Made by a program: the position numbers and the translations under genes. A DNA stretch of 64,000 bases from Chitinophagaceae bacterium (GTDB taxonomy: Bacteria; Bacteroidota; Bacteroidia; Chitinophagales; Chitinophagaceae), in NCBI GenBank assembly GCA_016720775.1, contig JADKJX010000001.1:744001-808000 (forward strand). Direction: 5' to 3'. Below the pieces are notes generated by a model that was not told the DNA's origin, made no database searches, and saw only the letters and a list, made by a program, of their open reading frames with translations. Position 1 is the first letter of the stretch, and every line of letters begins with the position of its first letter. This document shows positions 1 through 9,122 of the stretch, one piece after another.

Positions 1-2827
1 TTTTATTGTTGCCCGATACGCCGTGCCAGATGGCATTTTCAATAAAGGGCTGTATGAGCATGGGCGGCAACACCGTTTCATCCATGTCTAATGCCTTATC
101 AATATTTATGCTGTACGTAAAATGACTGTTCCTTATTTTTTCCATTTCAATATACCGCTGCAGGTAGTCAAGTGTATTGCGGAGTGAAATGAATGATTGC
201 TCTGACTGGTCGAGCGTTATTCTTATCAGTTGAGCAAATTTGCCGAGGTAGTGCGAAGCTTCCTTATTCTCATTACTCAATATCATTTCCCGGATGCTGT
301 TGAGGCTGTTAAAAATAAAATGCGGGTTCATCTGGGCATGCAGGGCTTTCATTTCCGTTTGCGCCAGCAGTTTATCTACATTGGCTTTCTGCCTTACCTG
401 TTTTATCCTACTTCTGTATAAGTAATAAAGCATTGCTGCCAGTAAAAGACCGATGGTAACCAGGAACCAGGTGGTTTTCCAGAATGGGGGTTGAATGGTA
501 ATCGTAAACTCTTTTATTTTCTCGCCTCCCGATTTGCCGGTGGCTTTTATCTGAACGGAATATTTTCCCGGTTGCAGATTATTCAGGTTCAGGTTCCGTT
601 GTGAGCCAAGCAGGTTCCAGGTTTCAGCATTATTTATTTTATAAGCAAACTGGTAATTGCTTTTTTCAAAATCAATAACAGTATAATTAACCAACAGGTT
701 GTTTTCATTATACTTCAGGCGTATCTCGTTACCGGGTTGAAAAAAAAACCGCTTGTTATTTATTACCAGGTCCTCCAGCAGCAGGTCGCTGCTGTTACCG
801 GAATTGTTGGTTTGGCCTGTTGGGATCTTTGCTATGTATTCGCCGGCAAACAGGTATAAAAAATTATTGTCGCTGTCAAAATACATCCTGCGCCCGGTTG
901 GTTTATGTTCCGGTAATCCGTCTTGCTGGTCATACACAATAATTTTTTTAGTTCGTATTTCAAACTTCGACAGGTGGCTGTTACTGCCGATCCAGAGAAC
1001 ATGGTTGATGACCGGGCTAAAACTTTCCAGTACATCAGAAGGCAATCCGTCCTTCATGGTAAAAGCCACAAACTTTTTTTCTTTTATGCGGTACTCCAGC
1101 AGGCCATTATAGGCGTTGTGCAGCCATAGAGACCCATTGTCATCTGTACTCAGGGTAAGTATGTCATCATTGAATTTATTTATTCCGCCGTAAACATTGA
1201 TCAATGTGTCAAATAATTGCTCTTGGCTGTTCCATCGGGCCAGGGAATGTCCGCCGATCCACACATCCCCATACGAGTCGTAAGCTATATTTTTTACCCT
1301 GTCAAATGGCAGGGCCGGTTTTGTGGCTGAACTAAAAGGGACAAAGGTTCTTGAAGCAATATGATAACGTACCACCAGGCCTTCCAGGTAACTGCACATC
1401 CAGGCATATCCATCTTTATTTACCGGGGTCAGTATTACAGACATGCCGGCGGCCCAGGGATATTTTTTTTCATCAAACACTTTACCATAATGGTTTGTTT
1501 TTGTATCAAACCACAAAAGGCCTGCATTCGTTCCGAGCCATAATGTATCTGCATGATACATTTCCATGGTCATAACTTCATTCCACCCATTATTGCCTCC
1601 GTAGAGATCTATTTGTTTTTCCGGCTGCATTGTTTCTGCATTCAGTATCACCAGTCCTTTATTTAATGAATACCTGCCAGCATATAATTTGTTTTTATAC
1701 CGGTAGGCACACCTAAAACCACCCGTCAGGGTATCACCTGATGCAGGAGGAAAATGATAAGAACTGATAAAAGACGGATTCAATTTTTGTTGTAACAGAC
1801 CTTCGCTGCTGCAAACCCATAACCTTTTATCTTTATCAACAAACAGGCGGGTGATCTTATAAGCCGAAAGCTCTTTTTTTCCATCACAGGTAATAATGCC
1901 TGTTTGCCTGTTCAGGTGCAGTATATAAAATCCGTACGAGCCACCATTAATAAAAAAGGTGGAATCATTGAAGGCCTCAATCTTACTTTCCCAGCTAAGC
2001 TCAACAAATGAATGGAAGGGGAGGGGAGATGTGACCGCTCTTTTCAACTTGTGGTCGTAGAAACTGATGCTGTCTTTGAGGTGAAAAGTGAAGATAAATT
2101 CATGGCTGCTTAATTGATATTTTGTAACTAAGTGGTCGCCTTCAGTACTTACAGGATGCAAAAATGATTTCCATTCAGTTTCACTCCGGTCAATTACCCG
2201 AAACCCGTTTTTTTCCTTATTATAATAGGCAAGACCAGTTTCTTCTGTATAAACAAGGTATTCTTTATCGTTGATGGAAATTATCTCCCGGCCGTAAAGT
2301 ATTCTCTTTTTACCGATATCTTTCAGGCTGTATGCATCATAACGAAAATTAACTACACCAGGTTTGCTGAAAACATAAAACCCTGAAGAGGTAGTGAGGG
2401 CAAATGAATTATCGGGTAACAGAACAGCATCCCAGACTACATTCAGCTGGGTTGAAAATGCAGTAGTATCAGGAATAAAATAATTTTGCATTGAAAAATC
2501 CTTAGTATTAAGTATTTGAAGCCCCCCATTGCTGAGTATCCCCAACTGTTGCTTGCCAAATAATTTCAGGTTAAAAATAGCTCCGGATAATAAAGGCAGG
2601 GCCGCCGTACCCGGGTAAAATTTTTTAAAGGAGTTGCCATCAAAGCGGTTCAACCCAACATCGGTACCGGCCCATATATAACCCTGGTCGTCCTGTTGCA
2701 GGCAGGTGATGTAGTTATCACTTAATCCATCTTTTACCGTGTACCGCACAAAATTCTTCTCTTCATATTGTGCATTTGCAAGATGCAGCATGAAAACGGC
2801 CAATAAAAAGAGAAAAGTCTTTTGCAT
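1..2827 (-). CDS. Propeller-type sensor histidine kinase, LytS-like (3' end outside window)
   Basis: The start ATG is at 2827-2825 and the frame stays open to base 1, so about 942 codons are visible and the C-terminus lies to the left of the window. The N-terminus is a signal peptide (MQKTFLFLLAVFMLHLANAQ). It is followed by about 700 residues of regulator-propeller repeats beginning with the usual FVRYTVKDGLSDN, then a Y_Y_Y-type beta domain and one membrane segment near residues 785-805. Next comes the His_kinase (LytS/PF06580) core with QMNPHFIFNSLNS near residue 835 and the N-box start LIQPFIENAIWHG at the window edge. The family senses an extracytoplasmic ligand with its periplasmic propeller and usually phosphorylates a LytTR regulator; that gene would be expected next on the left. 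It is divergent from a surface-fibre gene. The family call is firm; the ligand is unknown. Confidence 0.9.
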   Translation of the reverse strand, partial: MQKTFLFLLAVFMLHLANAQYEEKNFVRYTVKDGLSDNYITCLQQDDQGYIWAGTDVGLNRFDGNSFKKFYPGTAALPLLSGAIFNLKLFGKQQLGILSNGGLQILNTKDFSMQNYFIPDTTAFSTQLNVVWDAVLLPDNSFALTTSSGFYVFSKPGVVNFRYDAYSLKDIGKKRILYGREIISINDKEYLVYTEETGLAYYNKEKNGFRVIDRSETEWKSFLHPVSTEGDHLVTKYQLSSHEFIFTFHLKDSISFYDHKLKRAVTSPLPFHSFVELSWESKIEAFNDSTFFINGGSYGFYILHLNRQTGIITCDGKKELSAYKITRLFVDKDKRLWVCSSEGLLQQKLNPSFISSYHFPPASGDTLTGGFRCAYRYKNKLYAGRYSLNKGLVILNAETMQPEKQIDLYGGNNGWNEVMTMEMYHADTLWLGTNAGLLWFDTKTNHYGKVFDEKKYPWAAGMSVILTPVNKDGYAWMCSYLEGLVVRYHIASRTFVPFSSATKPALPFDRVKNIAYDSYGDVWIGGHSLARWNSQEQLFDTLINVYGGINKFNDDILTLSTDDNGSLWLHNAYNGLLEYRIKEKKFVAFTMKDGLPSDVLESFSPVINHVLWIGSNSHLSKFEIRTKKIIVYDQQDGLPEHKPTGRRMYFDSDNNFLYLFAGEYIAKIPTGQTNNSGNSSDLLLEDLVINNKRFFFQPGNEIRLKYNENNLLVNYTVIDFEKSNYQFAYKINNAETWNLLGSQRNLNLNNLQPGKYSVQIKATGKSGGEKIKEFTITIQPPFWKTTWFLVTIGLLLAAMLYYLYRSRIKQVRQKANVDKLLAQTEMKALHAQMNPHFIFNSLNSIREMILSNENKEASHYLGKFAQLIRITLDQSEQSFISLRNTLDYLQRYIEMEKIRNSHFTYSINIDKALDMDETVLPPMLIQPFIENAIWHGVSGNNK

Positions 2828-3009
2828 ATAAAGCCAGCCCGCTTTAAAACAGGTAAATCAGGCAGTGCTAAAGTTAAAGCTATAATGTATAAAAGTATGG
2901 CCGTAAATACAACCAAAGTCGCCGTTAGTGAAACAGGGCGAGGAAGGTTTTCTATTTAGGGTAAATTTCAATAAGGAAATCATGGTTCTTCATCTTTAAA
3001 ATAAGTAGT

Positions 3010-4173
3010 ATGAAAGAAATATTCACGCCTGGTTATTTTTTATTAATTTTTTTCATCCTGTGTTTACAGGAAGATTTATTTTCCCAGAATGTTGGCATTG
3101 GTATTTCCAATCCTACCCGTGCAAAGCTTGAAGTAAATGGAGCTGTTGATTATACAACCGCCATTTTTGGGGGAGAAAGCACCGGTATAGGAATTATACG
3201 AAACAACCCGGGTATAGGCTTTAATAATTATTATAATGGAGGAAACAGGTATATAGCAAATGGGTATAGCGGGGCTATATGGTTGGATGCAGTTAATGGC
3301 GGAATGTTTTTTGATGTTAATGGATTTGGGACTGCCAACTCGCTTGCGACCTCAGGAATTAATAGCATGGTAATAAATAATAGTGGGAATATCGGAATCC
3401 GCTCAAGTGGTTATCCAGACATTTCACTTTTTGTTCCGCGGCAATCAAATAATTCCGGAGCGTTGGTTATTGGAGGCACGACATATAATTCGCGGTTTTA
3501 TTATGGAACTGCAGAAGATACCTATATAACTGCGGGAAAGGATAATGGCCATTTGATATTAAATCATATACCGGGCGGCCATGTAATTATGGGAAGCGGG
3601 ACAACAAGGGTAAGTATAAATAACGGGGTACCCCTTTATACTCTTGAAATAAGACAGGCAAACCAAAAAGGGATTGCGCTCATATCACCTGAAAATCTCT
3701 TTGATGTATGGGAAATGCGCACCTGGAATACGGGCGGAAACCCTGGAAGTTTGTGCTTCAACTATAATGGAGTATGGAAATCGTTTATTTATATAGACGG
3801 GGCATATGTACAGGTTTCAGATAAACGCCTAAAAAAAGACATCAAACCTGTTCCTGCTTTACTTGGTAAAATAATGCGTTTAAATCCTGTAACCTATGCG
3901 ATGAAACAAAATAACCCGGATAATGAAATATCATATGGGTTTATTGCACAAGAGGTAAAAGACCTTTTCCCTGAATTAGTTCACATTACAAAGGATACTT
4001 CCAATGGTTATGGCATCAGTGATCTTCATATGATGAACTACAGTGGTTTTGGTGTTTTGGCAATCAAAGCCATACAGGAACAACAGCAACAACTAACTGA
4101 AATGAGAAAAGAAATTGATTTGCTGAAAGAGCAGAATAAAATGCTGTTGCAATTAATAAACAGGAAAAATTAA
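3010..4173 (+). CDS. Secreted fibre-like protein with C-terminal Peptidase_S74 chaperone domain
   Basis: 387 aa. A hydrophobic signal peptide ends near FSQNVGIG, and the following NVGIGISNPTRAKLEVNG is the usual N-terminal repeat of Bacteroidota tail-fibre-like surface proteins. The middle, about residues 40-270, is glycine- and asparagine-rich beta structure. The C-terminus is an intramolecular chaperone of endosialidase (S74): QVSDKRLKKDI contains the conserved S-D-x-R-L-K self-cleavage site, and YGFIAQEVKDLFPELV is the second conserved motif. It ends in a glutamine-rich coiled coil. In characterised S74 proteins the domain trimerises a beta-helical stalk and cuts itself off. The stop lies 4 bases before the next gene, so the two are probably cotranscribed. 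The role here is inferred as a trimeric surface fibre or adhesin. Confidence 0.85.
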   Translation: MKEIFTPGYFLLIFFILCLQEDLFSQNVGIGISNPTRAKLEVNGAVDYTTAIFGGESTGIGIIRNNPGIGFNNYYNGGNRYIANGYSGAIWLDAVNGGMFFDVNGFGTANSLATSGINSMVINNSGNIGIRSSGYPDISLFVPRQSNNSGALVIGGTTYNSRFYYGTAEDTYITAGKDNGHLILNHIPGGHVIMGSGTTRVSINNGVPLYTLEIRQANQKGIALISPENLFDVWEMRTWNTGGNPGSLCFNYNGVWKSFIYIDGAYVQVSDKRLKKDIKPVPALLGKIMRLNPVTYAMKQNNPDNEISYGFIAQEVKDLFPELVHITKDTSNGYGISDLHMMNYSGFGVLAIKAIQEQQQQLTEMRKEIDLLKEQNKMLLQLINRKN

Positions 4174-4177
4174 ATGT

Positions 4178-5740
4178 ATGAAAAGGGCAGCATTACTTTC
4201 CTGTTTTTTATTTCTTTTGTGCTTTTTTAAAAATGCATACTCTCAAAACGTAGGCATTGGTACTGCCTCACCCAATGCAAGCGCAAAATTAGACATCACC
4301 AGTACCAACAGCGGGCTATTGCCTCCCCGGATGACTGCAGCACAACGGAATACCATTGTCAATCCAACACCGGGACTCATTATCTTCAACACGACCACCC
4401 AGTCCATTGAAATTTATACGGTCTATGGCTGGAGTAAAATGAAAGCAGAGGTCCCGGGTTCTAACAGGCTATTGGGAGGTAACCTGGCAGAACAGCCAAA
4501 GAGCATCCGGAACATAGCAACCGGTGGCTATATCATTGCAGGAAGTTCAACATCATCCGCAAACGGAGATATTTCCAATACCAATCATGGTGGCCTTGAT
4601 CTGTGGTTGGTTGAACTGGATCATTATGGAAATATTGAAAATAACAGGTTGATCGGGGGGAATGGGAATGAAATTGCAAATGATATTCAGCCAACAGCAG
4701 ATGGCGGGTTTATCATGGCCGGTTATTCCACTTCATCAGCCAATGGCGATGTATATGCTACCAATCATGGGCTAAAGGATTACTGGATCCTGAAGACGGA
4801 TGGTTCAGGAGATATCGAATGGAGCAGGTTATTGGGTGGAAATGATGATGATGAAGCATTTAGTGTTCAGCCAACATCGGATGGGGGATATATAGTGGGC
4901 GGACAATCTTCCTCATCCGCCAACGGCGACGTTACCGGTACAAACCATGGCTCATCTGATTACTGGATCATAAAACTGGATGGCTCCGGGAATATTGTGT
5001 GGAATAAATTATTGGGAGGAAATGACGTGGAACTTTTTTTTGGATTGCAACAAACATCAGATGGAGGCTATATACTCACCGGATCTTTACGTTCCTCTGC
5101 TAATGGCAATGTTACAGGAACAACTCATGGGGCTGCTGATAGCTGGATCGTAAAATTAGATGGTTCGGGAAATATTGTGTGGAACAAATTATTGGGAGGA
5201 ACTGGTCAGAATTGGCGTTAAGCATCCAGCAAACATCGGATGGTGGTTATATAATGGCAGGATGTTCAGGTTCATCTGCCAACGGCGATGTTACCCCTGT
5301 TAATCATGGAACTTCAGCATTCGGCCTGGATAATTTTGATTACTGGATCGTGAAATTAAACAGTACCGGGAGTATAGTCTGGAATAAACTACTGGGTGGT
5401 AGTAACTCGGATGTAGCCTACAGCATTCAGCAAACAGCGGATGGGGATATATCATTGCGGGTATGGCTACATCTCCCTCAATGGAGATGTTAGTTACACC
5501 AATCATGGACTGGAAGATTACTGGATAGTGAAGATTGACGGAACGGGAAATATCCTGTGGAACAAATTGTATGGAGGAAATAAGGAAGACGATGCTTATT
5601 GTATCCGCCAGACAACGGATGGTTTATTTATCGTAGCGGGCTATTCAAATTCTTCTACCAATGGGGATGTTTCAGCAGGTAGTCATGGATCCTCTGATTA
5701 CTGGATATTAAGACTGGATGCAAGTGGAAATATCTTCTAA
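4178..5740 (+). CDS. Secreted seven-repeat propeller-like protein (frameshifted)
   Basis: Signal peptide and NVGIGTASPNASAKLDITS N-terminus, a short LLPPRMTAAQR-type segment, then seven repeats of about 60 residues of the pattern QxTxDGGYIxAGxSxSSANGDVxxxNHGxxDYWIxKLDxxGNIxWxKLLGG. The reading frame breaks near 5205-5217, near 5443-5446 and near 5471-5480. Each break is repaired by restoring one base, and the third returns to the original frame, which ends at TAA 5738-5740. Without repair, translation stops at 5221 after 347 aa. The last repeat lacks its final KLLGG strand, while an NRLLGG strand precedes repeat 1, as expected for a seven-bladed propeller closed by its N-terminus. No T9SS C-terminal domain is visible. 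The function is unknown; the gene is either a recent pseudogene or intact with sequence errors. Confidence 0.75.
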
Positions 5741-5848
5741 AACAGATAGGGGATGGCTTTTTCAAAATAAATTGCTTATGCAGTATTGAACAAGAGTACT
5801 ATGAGTGTATGGAAAGATATCAAAAACGCTGAAGCGGTAATTTTAAAA

Positions 5849-7397
5849 TTATAATTTTATCTCTTCATCACTGTCATCAAAAAAATGAAACTCGGTTAAA
5901 TGATAATTGGAATTGGCTTTGAGTTTAATCCGCTGTTTGTATTTGCGCCTCCATTTAGAAAGTTTGGAAAAGAAAATTCCTTTGGTAAGATAAGAATGTA
6001 AAATGGGATGCATCTCCACGGTTAAGCCCTTATGCCTTTGCATAATAAGGTAACTGAGATTCTTTTCTATCTCATCTTCTAATATAAGTGTGGATGATAT
6101 TTTTCCGGTGCCGTTGCAACTCGGGCAAACTTCAGACGTATTGATATTCATCTCCGGTTTCATGCGCTGGCGGGTCACCTGCATCAATCCAAATTTGCTG
6201 ATGGCAAGAATGGCATGCTTAGCCCGGTCTGGCCGCATAAAACCATCCATAGCATCGGCAAGCTTCTTCTTGTTCTCTGCCAGTTTCATATCAATAAAGT
6301 CAACAACAATGATTCCACCAAGGTCTCTTAACCTCATCTGTCTGGCAATTTCTTCTGCTGCTTCCAGGTTTGTTTCAAGGGCATTTTGCTCCTGGTTATT
6401 GCTCACGCTTTTATAACCACTGTTCACATCAATTACATGCAGCGCTTCGGTATGTTCAATGATCAGGTATGCACCGCTGGGCAGGTTAACGGTTTTACCA
6501 AAGGCGGCTTTAACCTGCTTGGTGATACCGAAACTGTCAAAGACAGGTGAACCGTTATTGTAGTAAGAGACAATATCTACTTTGTCTGGCGCAATGCGCT
6601 GGATGTATGATTTGGTGTCGGCAAAAATATTCTTGTCGTTAACAACGATCTTGTTGAAGTCTTCATTCAGCAGGTCACGGAGGATGCTGGTGGTCTTTCC
6701 CTGTTCGCTTAAGATCCTTGCCGGCGGAGTTGCTCCCTTTAAATTGGTCTGGATCGTTTTCCAGGTTGCAACAAGACTTAACAGGTCTTCATGAAGTTCA
6801 GCAGTATGTTTTCCTTCGGCTGCAGTCCTTACAATTACGCCAAGGTTCTTTGGTTTGATGGCTTCAATGATCTTATGCAGTCTTTTCCTTTCTTCGGAAG
6901 AATGGATCTTACGTGAAATGGCAATGATATCATTAAAAGGAGTTACAACCACAAACCGGCCAGGTAACGAGAGCTCACAACTTAATCGTGGCCCTTTGGC
7001 GGCTATAGGTTCTTTTAGTATCTGAACTAAAATATTGGGACGGCCATTCAGTACTTCTGCTATTTTACCCGTTTTTACAATTTCGGGCTCCACTTTGAAT
7101 TTAGTGAAATCAAGACTGGGCTGTGATTTATCATTAATGGCCTCGTTGGTAAACTTTAGAATAGAGCGAACGTAAGGGCTGAGATCTGTATAATGCAGGA
7201 AAGCATCTTTCAAAGCCAACATCTATAAAGGCCGCATTCAGGCCAGGGATGAGTTTTTTGACCTTGCCCAGGTACAAATCGCCAACTCCAAAACTGGCAT
7301 CAGCTTTTTCACTGTGCAGTTCCACCAGCTTTTTATCTTCAAGCAGGGCAATCTCAACCCCCTGGGGGGCAGCATTTATAATAAGCTCCTTGGTCAA
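5849..7397 (-). CDS. rng: Ribonuclease G/E family endoribonuclease (one frameshift)
   Basis: Rng/RNase G cleaves single-stranded A/U-rich RNA, for example rRNA precursors. The N-terminal part starts at a TTG (7397-7395) as TKELIINAAPQGVEIALLE, with the S1-like segment FGVGDLYLGKVKKLIPGLNAAFIDVG. The frame then breaks at 7208-7214: the family sequence GYEKDAFLHY needs GAA-AAA-GAT, but the run of A on the coding strand is two bases short (one extra base would also fit). The remainder is intact: HVIDVNSG and VVDFIDM carry the two catalytic Mg-binding aspartates, and CPSCNGTGK is the zinc-link cysteine motif. With the frame restored the protein is about 516 aa, normal for the family. The neighbours (29-aa protein, TPR, HU, mutY) match a known Bacteroidota arrangement. 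A sequence error is more likely than a pseudogene. Confidence 0.88.
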
Positions 7398-7531
7398 GCG
7401 TAAATTTTTTTAGACCATTACATCATGGAAGGAAACCATAAACAGCACACACCGGCAACTAAGCATAAGTTGTAATGAATGCAGGTAAACAGGTGCCGGG
7501 AAGAGGATGGTCGGCACGGGTAAGAAAAAGA

Positions 7532-7621
7532 TTACTTCTTCTTATGACGGTTCTTTCTTAAACGTTTTTTACGCTTGTGAGTTGCAATTTTATGACGTTT
7601 TCTCTTTTTACCACAAGGCAT
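7532..7621 (-). CDS. 29-residue AURKAIP1/COX24-domain small basic protein
   Basis: A tiny gene from ATG 7621-7619 to TAA 7534-7532. The translation begins MPCGKKRKRHKIATHKRKKR and ends LRKNRHKKK. It is almost entirely Lys, Arg and His, as expected of an rRNA-binding protein. The GKKRKRHK-ATHKRKKRLRKNRHKKK pattern is the Bacteroidota AURKAIP1/COX24-domain family, whose mitochondrial relative (mS38) is a small-subunit ribosomal protein. It lies between rng and the TPR gene. A ribosomal location is inferred from the family, not from this sequence. Confidence 0.85.
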   Translation of the reverse strand: MPCGKKRKRHKIATHKRKKRLRKNRHKKK

Positions 7622-7683
7622 AACTAGTCTTTTTTTGTTTAAAATATTTTTTTAAATATGTAAACCGGTTCTCTACCGGTATT

Positions 7684-8532
7684 TTACCGTAATGATTTGA
7701 TCCGTTCATCTACCTCCTTGCTGTAATTCGGATCATTTGCAAGTCGCTTTATTATCAGATACCATTTTATTGCCTCCTCTTTATTTCCTTTGGCAGCATA
7801 AGTATCTGCTAAATAAGCGATGGCCTCAATATTATCCGGCTGCGCCTTAACCACTTTTAACAAACGCTCAATTGCTTTATCATATTGCCCTGAAACAGAA
7901 CCACCTACACCAAGCATCATTTGTGCTTTCATATTGGTTGAGTCCTTTCTTACGACAGATAAAAGCAGTTGAATGCCTTTCATTGACTCTTCAGGCTTTC
8001 CAAACCTTCCTTTGCCAAAAACATAACAACTGCCAAGTCCTACCTTCAGATCATCATTAGCCGGGTTAAGTTCAATGGCTTTTTCAAATAGAGCGATTGC
8101 CTGCTCTGCTTTCCAGTTTAATTTCCCTTCATCCTGTTCGGCACGAAGGTTAGTTAAAATTAATTGGGCAGCAAAGGTGAGGTTTTTTTCTGACTTATCC
8201 AATTTAGCGGCCTCAGATAAATAATACATATAGGGCTCAAAAAGATGGATGCTGTCTTTCCAGAAATCAGCCAGCTGCACATTTGCCTTGATCTGCTGTT
8301 CTGAAACATCGCCACGTATTACACTGTTCTCTAATTTAGCCAAGGCCAGTATCTGCGATGGAGGAAGGCGCTTTTTCTCTTCGTCTATAAATTTTGTAAT
8401 ACTGAATGCTTTAGCCATACTGCTTTGTGCAGGGGCTGCCTCTTTATTTTTGGGAGCAACTGTCCGTCCGAAAAAGAAAAGTAAGATTACTAAAACGAGT
8501 CCGCTTAGGGTGAGTATCAATTGCTTTTTCAC
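7684..8532 (-). CDS. Membrane-anchored tetratricopeptide-repeat protein
   Basis: 282 aa. The N-terminus MKKQLILTLSGLVLVILLFF is a signal anchor, followed by a low-complexity linker and then helical repeats. At least three TPR units are visible in the C-terminal half (AIALFEKAIELNPANDDL, AIERLLKVVKAQPDNIEA, and AYLADTYAAKGNKEEAIKWY). TPRs mediate protein-protein contacts, and there is no catalytic motif. It sits 49 bases downstream of HU on the same strand and before the 29-aa protein and rng, a gene order that recurs in Bacteroidota. The specific role is unknown. Confidence 0.8.
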   Translation of the reverse strand: MKKQLILTLSGLVLVILLFFFGRTVAPKNKEAAPAQSSMAKAFSITKFIDEEKKRLPPSQILALAKLENSVIRGDVSEQQIKANVQLADFWKDSIHLFEPYMYYLSEAAKLDKSEKNLTFAAQLILTNLRAEQDEGKLNWKAEQAIALFEKAIELNPANDDLKVGLGSCYVFGKGRFGKPEESMKGIQLLLSVVRKDSTNMKAQMMLGVGGSVSGQYDKAIERLLKVVKAQPDNIEAIAYLADTYAAKGNKEEAIKWYLIIKRLANDPNYSKEVDERIKSLR

Positions 8533-8581
8533 TTGCTAGATTTTTGCCCCGCCTGATTTTCGGGCGGATGGCAAAGTTACG

Positions 8582-8908
8582 CTACTCTTCATTGTCCTCC
8601 TCTTTTTCAATCGGAGTCTCTTTAATATTTTTTGAAGATTTTATTTCCAGCATGAATTCCTTGGCAGGTTTGAATGCCGGAATGAAGTGCTCTGGAATTT
8701 CCACAGCTATATTTTTCTTAATATTACGGCCAATTTTTGCGGCCCTCTTTTTTGTGATAAAACTGCCAAATCCACGTATATAAATGTTTTCGCCCGATGC
8801 CAATGAGCTTTTAACCGCTTTAAACATTGTTTCAAGCGTAACCAAAACATCTACTTTTGGGATGCCGGTTTTATCTGAGATCTGATTAATAAGGTCGGCT
8901 TTTCTCAT
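8582..8908 (-). CDS. HU-family DNA-binding protein
   Basis: 108 aa. The N-terminal helices begin MRKADLINQISDKTGIPK, followed by the HU/IHF signature IYIRGFGSFITKKRAAKIGRN and the DNA-minor-groove arm with its proline (EIPEHFIPAFKPAKEF). After about residue 92 there is an acidic tail (ETPIEKEEDNEE) that standard 90-residue HU lacks. The protein bends and compacts DNA as a dimer. The gene stands immediately upstream of the TPR gene and has a plausible promoter at 8940-8972. Confidence 0.92.
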   Translation of the reverse strand: MRKADLINQISDKTGIPKVDVLVTLETMFKAVKSSLASGENIYIRGFGSFITKKRAAKIGRNIKKNIAVEIPEHFIPAFKPAKEFMLEIKSSKNIKETPIEKEEDNEE

Positions 8909-8939
8909 GTTGATTATTTTTATATGAGATTAACAATCA

Positions 8940-8972
8940 GAAAAATACAACAAAAATTTCGAATTTTCCAAA
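8940..8972 (-). promoter_or_regulatory. Putative Bacteroidota promoter of the HU gene
   Basis: On the minus strand TTTG (8972-8969) is followed after 21 bases by TATTTTTC (8947-8940), one mismatch from the -7 box TAnnTTTG. It lies 32 bases upstream of the HU start. Spacing is within the range reported for this phylum. This is motif evidence only. Confidence 0.4.
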
Positions 8973-9122
8973 CAAGAGGATGATTATCAAGTAGTTTGTA
9001 TCGAAATTGGGTATTGGTTAACTTGAGTTTAATAGTATATAATATTGATAATTAATTTATTACAAAGTAAAATAAACACCCCGTCAAATATTAATCAGGA
9101 AGAAGTAAATTGAAATTCAGGT

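Noticed and set aside
753..1129. Two overlapping plus-strand frames of 119 and 68 codons
   Set aside because: They lie antisense within the propeller kinase and show no similarity to anything.
5200..5490. Phase variation in the propeller gene
   Set aside because: Three separate single-base losses at different places do not make a repeat-slippage switch; missing bases or decay explain it better.
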